DNA of 30,033 bases. It comes from an uncultured Steroidobacter sp. (lineage in GTDB: Bacteria > Pseudomonadota > Gammaproteobacteria > Steroidobacterales > Steroidobacteraceae). The translations under genes were made by a program, and so were the position numbers. Numbering within the stretch: the first letter of the stretch is position 1; each line of letters opens with the position of its first letter. Under the pieces are notes generated by a model, which was given only the letters and a program-made list of their open reading frames with translations, was not told where the DNA came from and made no database searches. Below, one piece after another: positions 6,476 to 12,777 of this stretch. The stretch lies in NCBI GenBank assembly GCA_946478975.1, contig CAMLEO010000052.1, positions 1 to 30,033 on the forward strand, given 5' to 3'.

Positions 6476-7968
6476 TGTCGCTGCGCTCGCTGCTGCCCGA
6501 CACGCTGTTCGGCCGGTTGTTTGCGGCCACGGTCGGCGTGATCGGCCTGCTGATGCTGCTGATCATCCTGCTGATCGTGCGCGAGCGCCGCGAGCTGGCG
6601 CTGCTCGACAGCGGCTCCGGCGGCTCGGCCAGCACGATTGCCGAGACCAGCGAATATCTGGCCGGCCTGCCGCGAACCGAACGCGACGAGGCGCGGGTCA
6701 AGCTGCGTCAGCAACGTTTGTTACCTGACGACGTTCGCCCGCCGCCGCACGTACGCATCAAGTCCGAAGAACAAATCGAGCTGGAACGCGCATTCGCCAG
6801 TAATTTGCAGCGGCAGCTCGGCCCCACCTATCGCGTGTCCGTCGGGCCGCCGAGAACACCGCGCAGCCAGGTCATTCCGTTGCACCTGGCGCCTCGTGAG
6901 CACGATCCCACTAACATGCCGCCGGATGGCGGCCCACCCTCGCCCGGTGAGCCGCCGCCCGACGGCGAGCCAGGGCCCGGGCCTGGTCCTGGCCGCGGCA
7001 TGATGATTCGTCGTTTCGATCGCGTGTTCGATGTCACAGTCACGCTGCCCGATGGCGATACCGCTGTGTTTCGCACTCTTGCGCCTCGCTCCGGCCCGCG
7101 CCTGCCTGGATTTATTTTCGTGCAGCTCGGCGGCCTCGCACTGTTACTCAGCGCCGTGTTGTATGCGGTGACGCGAACTATCACTCGACCACTGGATGAT
7201 CTGGCTCGCGCCGCTGATGCAGTCGGTCGAGGTGCCACTACGACGCCGCTCAAAGAACGCGGCGCGCGTGAGCTGCTGCGAGCGACGCGAGCATTCAACT
7301 CGATGCAGGAACGATTGCGACGTTATCTGGACAGTCGCACGCAGGTGCTCGCCGCCATGTCGCACGACCTGCGGACGCCGCTCACACGCCTGCGCCTGCG
7401 CGTGGAATCGATCGATGACGACAATCTTCGACAGCGCTGCGTCGAAGACCTGGATGAAATGTCGAACATGATTCGCGGCGCGCTGGGTGTGTTCCGCGGC
7501 CTGAACGACGAAGAAGTCGCCGTGCCGGTGGACATGAACGCACTCGCCCTCGAACTGCAGCGCCAGCACGCAGAGCTCGGCGGTGATGTGACCATCGTCG
7601 GTGGGGCTGAATCCCCGTATGTCGCGAAGCCGCTCGCGCTGAAACGCTGCCTGGGCAACCTGGTGCAGAACGCGATTCGTCACGGCGTACGCGCCACCAT
7701 TCGCATCGAAGACGGCCCGCAGCTCGTCGTACGCGTGCTGGATGAAGGTCCGGGCATTCCAGAAGACATGCTGGACAAAGTGTTCGAGCCGTTCTTCCGG
7801 CTGGAGGCCTCGCGCAATCGCGACACCGGCGGCACCGGCCTCGGCCTGAGCATCGCTCGTGACATCGCGCAGGCACACGGCGGCACGCTGACGCTGCGCA
7901 ATCGAGCCGAAGGCGGGCTCGAAGCGACGCTCACGCTGCCGCGTGGCGCAGCCCCGGCAAGCCACTGA
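6475..7968 (+). CDS. EnvZ/CpxA-like sensor histidine kinase
   Basis: A 497-residue membrane kinase. TM1 lies at residues 15-35 (FAATVGVIGLLMLLIILLIV). A periplasmic domain follows to about 210, then TM2 at 211-233, a HAMP linker at 234-285 and the HisKA domain with phospho-acceptor His297 in LAAMSHDLRTPLTRLRL. The ATPase domain at 380-492 has the N box NLVQNAIRHG, the G1 box DEGPGIP, the F box FEPFFRLE and the G2 box GGTGLGLSIA. All catalytic boxes are intact. An unusual proline/glycine/acid-rich stretch (about 148-175) sits in the periplasmic domain, right before the second half of the sensor; it may be a flexible linker or a ligand or metal interaction site. The gene overlaps the regulator stop by one base. 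Confidence 0.95.
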   Translation: MSLRSLLPDTLFGRLFAATVGVIGLLMLLIILLIVRERRELALLDSGSGGSASTIAETSEYLAGLPRTERDEARVKLRQQRLLPDDVRPPPHVRIKSEEQIELERAFASNLQRQLGPTYRVSVGPPRTPRSQVIPLHLAPREHDPTNMPPDGGPPSPGEPPPDGEPGPGPGPGRGMMIRRFDRVFDVTVTLPDGDTAVFRTLAPRSGPRLPGFIFVQLGGLALLLSAVLYAVTRTITRPLDDLARAADAVGRGATTTPLKERGARELLRATRAFNSMQERLRRYLDSRTQVLAAMSHDLRTPLTRLRLRVESIDDDNLRQRCVEDLDEMSNMIRGALGVFRGLNDEEVAVPVDMNALALELQRQHAELGGDVTIVGGAESPYVAKPLALKRCLGNLVQNAIRHGVRATIRIEDGPQLVVRVLDEGPGIPEDMLDKVFEPFFRLEASRNRDTGGTGLGLSIARDIAQAHGGTLTLRNRAEGGLEATLTLPRGAAPASH

Positions 7969-7973
7969 CATTT

Positions 7974-8006
7974 CTGTAATTTTGGCTCTTACAGTTAGTA
8001 ACGATT
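7974..8006 (+). promoter_or_regulatory. candidate regulator-binding region upstream of the Spy-like gene
   Basis: An inverted repeat CTGTAA / TTACAG (7974-7979 and 7989-7994, 9-nt spacer) is followed at once by TTAGTAAC. The 7988-8006 part matches the box upstream of the response regulator gene at 14 of 19 bases. The region lies in the 108-nt gap between the kinase and the Spy-like gene. It likely controls the latter through the linked two-component system; this is inferred from sequence similarity alone. Confidence 0.45.
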
Positions 8007-8076
8007 GATTACCGCGGGCGGTGTTCGGGGCGCCTAATCTGGCAGCGTGTTCTCACACCCCCCAACGGAGAGAGTC

Positions 8077-8499
8077 ATGAAATCTCGAGTCACATTGGTT
8101 GCGCTCGCCTGGCTCGCCAGCAGCGTTGCGCTGGCTGAAACCCCTGCCACGCAGGCTGGCCCGCCGGACGCCGCAGAGCGCATGGATCGCATGGCGCTGC
8201 TGCTGGATCTCGACTCGTATCAGAAGACCGAAGTCGAAAAGATCCTGAAGGAACATCACGAGAAGATGCGTTCGGAGTTCGAAGCCGCGCGTGCTTCGGG
8301 CACTCGCCCGACGCGTGAAGAGATGCAGGCCAAGCGTGAGCAGTCTCAGCAGGAGCTGCACACCAGGCTGGCCGGCGTGCTGAATGAAACGCAGCTGAAG
8401 AAGTTCGACGCGCTCCACGAAGGCCGTCCCGGCCCGCGCTTCGGCGGCGGCAAGCGCGATCACGCTTCGAAGACGACGACGGATTCCACCAACAACTAA
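8077..8499 (+). CDS. Spy/CpxP-like (LTXXQ-type) periplasmic protein
   Basis: A 140-residue protein. ATG 8077 is chosen because ACGGAGAG lies 4-11 nt upstream and a clean signal peptide follows (MKSRVTLVALAWLASSVALA, cut before ETP). The mature part is highly charged and helical: MDRMALLLDLDSYQKTEVEKI, then LKEHHEKMRSEFEAARA, then LHTRLAGVLNETQLKKFDAL. This is the layout of Spy/CpxP-like proteins, in which LTxxQ-like turns (here LDSYQ and LNETQ) separate helices. Such proteins act as periplasmic chaperones or as feedback inhibitors of envelope-stress kinases. Its place right after an OmpR/EnvZ-like pair resembles cpxRA-cpxP. The C-terminal tail (after about 120) is Gly/Lys/Thr-rich and probably disordered. 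Confidence 0.82.
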   Translation: MKSRVTLVALAWLASSVALAETPATQAGPPDAAERMDRMALLLDLDSYQKTEVEKILKEHHEKMRSEFEAARASGTRPTREEMQAKREQSQQELHTRLAGVLNETQLKKFDALHEGRPGPRFGGGKRDHASKTTTDSTNN

Positions 8500-8514
8500 T
8501 TGCAGATCCGCCAG

Positions 8515-8546
8515 CAGCGGCCCCACAGAGGGCCGCTGCCAGTTTT
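8515..8546 (+). terminator. Rho-independent terminator after the Spy-like gene
   Basis: A perfect 9-bp GC-rich stem (CAGCGGCCC / GGGCCGCTG, 8515-8523 and 8530-8538) with a 6-nt loop is followed by CCAGTTTTA. It ends the rightward module just before the convergent DUF4394 gene, whose stop codon is at 8550. Confidence 0.8.
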
Positions 8547-8549
8547 ATA

Positions 8550-10586
8550 TCAGCGGATGGTGGCCTGGCCCACCGCCAGGCCGCTCACGCCGCCTGACAG
8601 AGCGCCGAGGCTGATCGCACGACCGGTGCTGAGCTCGATCGAGTACAGGCGCGTCGTCGAACCGACCGTGAGCGCCGCGTACGCAAGACCCGTCGCCGGC
8701 TGCGCCGAAGTCGTCACACGCACGTTGGAAGGAATATCGAAGCCGTTCGCGTCCGTGAAATCCAGCGTGTTGCCGCTCACCGTGATGGTCTGGCCGGCAG
8801 TCAGCGTGCCCGCATTCGGCGGATTCTGGATGAACAGCATGTTGCTGGTCGCGTCGATCACGTACTGAGTGGTAACGCCGCCGGTCAACGATTGACCGAA
8901 GCTGTTCGTGTACGCCGCCGCAGTGACACCCATCGTGCCGTTCGGACCGCCATTGATCGGACCGTCAGGATTGACGCCCGCCGGGGGCGTGGCTGTGTTG
9001 CCCAGATTGCCGTCGACCGGCGTGCCGTCGTTCGGATTGAGGCGCATGTTCAGGCCCGAGCCCGTCACCACGCGAATGCGATCGACCGTCGGATTGAAGT
9101 CGAAGCCGTAGCCGGTCGCGATCGACGGGAAGTCCACCGTCGCGCCAGTGCCGTCGACGAAAGCCACCAAGCCGCTGGTCGCGCCAACAACCGTCGCCGC
9201 ACCGGTCTGCGGATCGAGGATGTACACCGTGCCCGTGTCCGTCGAAGGATTGATGCCCAACGAATACAGCTGACCGGTCTGCGGCCGGTAGTCGATGCCG
9301 ATCAATGTTTCTCCGGCCGCGACACCCGCGATCGTCACAGTGGCCGCCGTGCCCGGCGTCGTGCTCAGGAAACGTGACAGCTGCGTGCCGTCGGCCGACA
9401 AAGTCACAATCGGTATCGCAGCCGGCTGCTGAAGCGCGATGCCAATCACGCCTGCAGTGCTGATCGGACCCGCCGTTGTCAGAGCGCCGCTCGCAAGGTT
9501 GACCATCATCAATTCATCCTGCGTGCGACCGGACGCACGCACCACCGCGACGCCGAGGCCAGTGGCAGGCGTGTTGCTCGTCGGCACGGTCACCGACGGA
9601 GGAATATCGAAGCCCTGCACCGTTTCGAGCGGCACCGAGAGCGGCTGGCACATCGTCTGCGTGCCGGTGTTCGGCGGATTCTGAATACAAATGGCGTCGA
9701 TGGTCGCGTCCATGCCGTACTGAGTCGTGGCAGTCACGCTCGGCGAGCTGTTGGTATAAGCCGTTTCGTTCAGCGACATGGCCGGGCCATTGATCGCGCC
9801 GTCCATCTGCGTGCCAGTGGTGGTCGCATCGCCGTCCACCAGCGCGCCGTTGTTCGGGTTCATGCGGAAGTTCTGACCGGCGCTGTTCACGACGCGCACG
9901 CGGTCGACCGTGGGATTGAAGTCCATGCCGAAAACAGTCGACGCATCGGCGCCGATGCGCACCGGCGAGCCGTCAGCCGCAACGAAACTTCCCACCGCAC
10001 CGATCGGCGTTGCGAACGCCGTGCTCGAAGAAATGCTGTAAAGCTGAACGGTGCCCGCGGTCGCGTTGTAACCGAGGCCGTACAGGAAACCGTTCTGCGG
10101 ACGACGATCGATGCTCACGAGCGTGTCGCCGGTGAGCACGCCGGTGATGTTCACACTGGATTCGAAACCGGCTGGAAACGCCATCGGGAACGCGGCCAGA
10201 CGATTGTTCGACAGCAGCGCGTTGGTGTCGGACGTCGGCAGGTTTACATCCTGCGAGTAGCTCATGCTGTCCATGCCGAACGTGTTGGTCGCGGCGATGG
10301 TGAACGTATATGAACCGATCGTCGTCGGCGTGCCGGTGTAATTGCCGGTCATCGGATCGAGCGTCAGGCCGGGCGGCAGCGATCCGGAGCTCACGCTCCA
10401 CATGATGTTGCTGCCTCGGGACATGAACGTGGTGCTGTAGGGCAAGCCCAGCGATGCGGCGGTCAGCGACGTCGGCGAGTTGATTCGCGGCCGCATGCTT
10501 TCATCGTTGCCGTTGTCGCCGCACCCGGCCAGCGTAAAAGCCGCGCCGATCAGGATGGCGGCAGAGCCCAACTTCATCAATCTCAT
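8550..10586 (-). CDS. lipoprotein with an Ig-like domain and two DUF4394 units
   Basis: A 678-residue protein. The N-terminus is a lipoprotein signal ending in a lipobox (LAGC, Cys22), so it should be membrane-anchored. Residues 35-115 form a putative Ig (He_PIG-type) domain with GLPYSTTF, SLPPGLTLDPMTG and GSYTFTIAATN. Two DUF4394 units follow, about 130-395 and 405-675. Each has LVSIDRRPQNGFLYGLG or LIGIDYRPQTGQLYSLG, then FGMDFNPTVDRVRVV or YGFDFNPTVDRIRVV, then a NFRMNPN or NMRLNPN block and a FIQNPPN-like repeat. The tandem copy points to an internal duplication; the fold is likely a beta-propeller. Function is unknown. ATG 10586 has AGGGA upstream. The gene is monocistronic, converges with the Spy-like gene and diverges from acpH. 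Confidence 0.88.
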   Translation of the reverse strand: MRLMKLGSAAILIGAAFTLAGCGDNGNDESMRPRINSPTSLTAASLGLPYSTTFMSRGSNIMWSVSSGSLPPGLTLDPMTGNYTGTPTTIGSYTFTIAATNTFGMDSMSYSQDVNLPTSDTNALLSNNRLAAFPMAFPAGFESSVNITGVLTGDTLVSIDRRPQNGFLYGLGYNATAGTVQLYSISSSTAFATPIGAVGSFVAADGSPVRIGADASTVFGMDFNPTVDRVRVVNSAGQNFRMNPNNGALVDGDATTTGTQMDGAINGPAMSLNETAYTNSSPSVTATTQYGMDATIDAICIQNPPNTGTQTMCQPLSVPLETVQGFDIPPSVTVPTSNTPATGLGVAVVRASGRTQDELMMVNLASGALTTAGPISTAGVIGIALQQPAAIPIVTLSADGTQLSRFLSTTPGTAATVTIAGVAAGETLIGIDYRPQTGQLYSLGINPSTDTGTVYILDPQTGAATVVGATSGLVAFVDGTGATVDFPSIATGYGFDFNPTVDRIRVVTGSGLNMRLNPNDGTPVDGNLGNTATPPAGVNPDGPINGGPNGTMGVTAAAYTNSFGQSLTGGVTTQYVIDATSNMLFIQNPPNAGTLTAGQTITVSGNTLDFTDANGFDIPSNVRVTTSAQPATGLAYAALTVGSTTRLYSIELSTGRAISLGALSGGVSGLAVGQATIR

Positions 10587-10799
10587 GGGTGTCCCTATTG
10601 GTTAACTCGCATATCGCCGGGCGCCCGGCAGCCACCGCGGCTTCGCTAGCGCGCGGTTGGATGTGCTGCGTTATTCGGAAGCTGTCTGTGCGCGGATGCA
10701 GCGGTATCGCTCGGTGCCATCGCCGGCGTCGGACACGGCCTTCTCGACGCCGAAATATCCGTGCGTTAGATTCCCCGTTCATCTGAATCGGGAGTCCTC
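10587..10799. promoter_or_regulatory. divergent promoter region between the DUF4394 lipoprotein and acpH
   Basis: This 213-nt gap contains the start regions of both divergent genes. A perfect 14-bp GC-rich palindrome GCCGGGCGCCCGGC lies at 10616-10629, about 30 nt upstream of the lipoprotein start. GGGAG at 10790-10794 serves the TTG start of acpH. I cannot place -35 and -10 elements with confidence. Confidence 0.4.
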
Positions 10800-11396
10800 T
10801 TGAACTGGCTGGCGCACGTATTTTTGTCCGAGCCCGACGTCGAATTTCGCCTCGGCAATCTGCTGGCCGACATCGTGAGGGGAGAGGAGCTGCGCCGGAC
10901 CAGCGCAGCGTTCCAACGCGGCGCGCAGAAACATAAACAAATCGACGCGTTCACCGATTCGCATCCGCTGGTGAAGCGCAGCCGTGCACGCATGAGCGCC
11001 GAGTTCCGTCGGTTCAGCGGCGTGCTCGTGGATGTTTTCTACGATCATCTGCTGGCGACGCACTGGGACGCGTACTCGCCCATCGTGCTCGACGCGTTCA
11101 CCTCCAAGTTCTACGCCGACATCGAATCGAGAAACATCGAGCTGCCGTCGTCAGCGCGCGTGACTCTCGATCGCATCATTCGTCACGATCTGCTCGGCTC
11201 GTATCGAGGCATCGAAGGCGTGGAACGTTCGCTGCGCCGGGTATCTGCATATTTATCTTCTCGCTGGCAGCGGCAGTTCGAACTGGAACGCGGCGTCGCC
11301 GATCTCATCGCACAGCGCGCCGGCTTCGATGCCGACTTCGTCGAATTCTTCCCACAACTGCAGGCCGCAGTGTCAAACGGATCGACACGCGTCTGA
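10800..11396 (+). CDS. acpH: acyl carrier protein phosphodiesterase (AcpH, DUF479)
   Basis: A 198-residue protein, about the length of E. coli AcpH. It removes the 4'-phosphopantetheine arm from holo-ACP to give apo-ACP in the cytoplasm. Family blocks are plain: MNWLAHVFLS at the start, GNLLADIVRG at 19-28, HKQIDAFTDSHPLVKRSRA at 46-64 and VLVDVFYDHLLATHWD at 76-91. The conserved His and Asp residues in these blocks form the metal site of the HD-like fold. The start codon is TTG at 10800, chosen because the family N-terminus begins there and GGGAG lies 5 nt upstream. The rare start may keep expression low. The C-terminal part, ending near FVEFFPQLQ, also follows the family pattern. Confidence 0.93.
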   Translation: MNWLAHVFLSEPDVEFRLGNLLADIVRGEELRRTSAAFQRGAQKHKQIDAFTDSHPLVKRSRARMSAEFRRFSGVLVDVFYDHLLATHWDAYSPIVLDAFTSKFYADIESRNIELPSSARVTLDRIIRHDLLGSYRGIEGVERSLRRVSAYLSSRWQRQFELERGVADLIAQRAGFDADFVEFFPQLQAAVSNGSTRV

Positions 11397-11454
11397 GCCT
11401 GCTTTTTACGGCTCGGAACATTAGGGCTTCCGACCACTGACAGCGCTTTTCGAA

Positions 11455-11499
11455 TGCATTAGCGTGGCTCACACACTGAGCCGTTGCCGCTGTAATGCA
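11455..11499 (+). promoter_or_regulatory. stem-loop in the leader of the TonB-like gene
   Basis: A 45-nt two-part structure: an outer stem TGCATT-AGCG pairs with CGCT-gt-AATGCA (2-nt bulge), enclosing an inner hairpin GGCTC / GAGCC with a 7-nt loop. It ends about 19 nt before the ribosome-binding site of the next gene. It may be a leader structure or a terminator-like hairpin after acpH; no T-run follows. Confidence 0.35.
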
Positions 11500-11530
11500 G
11501 CATCAGCTCGCGCAAACGGGGAGTAAGCGC

Positions 11531-12706
11531 ATGGCCACCGATACTGCGCACATCGACCTGGAACTGGCGTCGGGAAGAAACGAAGTCACCGCCCCTTTCC
11601 AAAACACCGCCCGGCACCGACGCACTCGAATTGACGCAACCCCGGTCGAGGCGAACGCAACCGAGCTGCCGGCGCGAGTCATCGTCGCGGTTCCGGTGGA
11701 TGAAGCTCCGCACGCGCCGCCGATCGAAACCAGAATCACTGCCCGACCTGCGATTGCCCGCCCGACCTGGATCGCATTTATTGGCGCGACAGTCGCGGTG
11801 GCTGCAGGCGTGTGGTTCGTCATGTCTCAACGCATGCCCACCATCGATCCTCGTGTAGTGATCGAACGCAATCTCGACGATGCGCGGATCGCAATGGCCG
11901 AAGGCCGCTACACCGATCCATCAGAAAGCAGCGCGTTTCATTACTACAGCACAGTGCTCGCGCTCGACCCCAACAACACCGATGCCATCGCAGGCATCGA
12001 CGCGATTGCCGATCGTCATCTCACCAACGCGCGGGTGCTGCTCTCTCAAAACCGTGTTGCTGAAGCGGCTGTCGCCATCGATCGCGCCCGGCGAGTCCGG
12101 CCGCAGCACACCGCCCTGCCGGTGCTGGATATTCAATTGCGTGCGGAGCTGAAGAAGATGCTCGCCGCAGCCAATGCGCCGCTGCAGATTGAACCGGCCA
12201 AACCGAAAACAACCAAGGCGCCCGCTGTTCCATCCAGTCAGCCGTTGCTGACAGAAGCAGCGCCAGCTGCACCCGCGATCCGAGTTGCCAGGCTGCCGCC
12301 GTTACTCTCGTCTGCACCTGCCAAAGCAGAGCAAACATCTTCAGCTCCGGAACCGACTGGCAGCGCGCCGGTCGTCGATGAAGCGCCGAATGCATCGGCC
12401 GCAACAGCCGCCTTGCCCGAGACTGCGCCAGCGCCGGTTCCTGCCGTTGCGCCCAAACTCATCAAGATGGTGCAGCCGGAATATCCGCAGGAAGCGCTCA
12501 TGCGCGGTATCGAAGGTTGGGTGGATGTGAGCATGGAGGTGAACGCAGCGGGCGATGTGGTCGCACCTCGCATCGAAGAGACCAGCCGCGGACGATTGTT
12601 CAATCGCGCTGCTCTCAACGCCATTCAACAATGGAAGTATGAGCCGCGCGACGGCGACACCAGCGAGCGAGTACGAGTGCGTTTGCAGTTCCGTTATTCC
12701 AAATAA
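11531..12706 (+). CDS. TonB-family energy-transducer-like protein with a TPR-like segment
   Basis: A 391-residue protein. ATG 11531 is preferred over ATG 11495 because GGGGAG lies 7 nt upstream of it. Residues 1-78 are a cytoplasmic, charged region. Residues 80-98 form one membrane helix (WIAFIGATVAVAAGVWFVM). Residues 110-212 hold TPR-like helical repeats (ARIAMAEGRY, YYSTVLALDPNNTDAIAGI, ARVLLSQNRVAEAAVAIDRA). Residues 215-315 are Ala/Pro-rich and would span the periplasm. The last 80 residues form a TonB C-terminal domain: KMVQPEYPQEALMRGIEGWV, then NRAALNAIQQWKYEPRDG. It should pass proton-motive energy to an outer-membrane receptor or act as a scaffold. The large TPR part and the late membrane helix are unusual for TonB. 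No ExbB or ExbD genes are nearby. Confidence 0.87.
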   Translation: MATDTAHIDLELASGRNEVTAPFQNTARHRRTRIDATPVEANATELPARVIVAVPVDEAPHAPPIETRITARPAIARPTWIAFIGATVAVAAGVWFVMSQRMPTIDPRVVIERNLDDARIAMAEGRYTDPSESSAFHYYSTVLALDPNNTDAIAGIDAIADRHLTNARVLLSQNRVAEAAVAIDRARRVRPQHTALPVLDIQLRAELKKMLAAANAPLQIEPAKPKTTKAPAVPSSQPLLTEAAPAAPAIRVARLPPLLSSAPAKAEQTSSAPEPTGSAPVVDEAPNASAATAALPETAPAPVPAVAPKLIKMVQPEYPQEALMRGIEGWVDVSMEVNAAGDVVAPRIEETSRGRLFNRAALNAIQQWKYEPRDGDTSERVRVRLQFRYSK

Positions 12707-12717
12707 CTTTATCTTCG

Positions 12718-12736
12718 GGCGCCGGCTTGCGGCGCC
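12718..12736 (+). terminator. hairpin after the TonB-like gene
   Basis: A perfect 7-bp stem GGCGCCG / CGGCGCC with a 5-nt loop starts 11 nt after the stop codon. It is followed by GGTTGTG rather than a full T-run, so termination may be partial and read-through into the next gene is possible. Confidence 0.5.
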
Positions 12737-12752
12737 GGTTGTGAGCAGGCAG

Positions 12753-12777
12753 CATGCGGATCGGAAGGATCCGCATG
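12753..12777 (+). promoter_or_regulatory. hairpin holding the ribosome-binding site and start codon of the propeller gene
   Basis: A perfect 10-bp inverted repeat CATGCGGATC / GATCCGCATG surrounds a 5-nt GGAAG loop. The loop plus the next two bases give the ribosome-binding site GGAAGGA, and the last three bases of the 3' arm are the start codon ATG 12775. In mRNA this would show the ribosome-binding site in the loop but hide the start codon in the stem, a layout that can make translation depend on unfolding. The DNA could also be a protein-binding palindrome. Confidence 0.5.
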
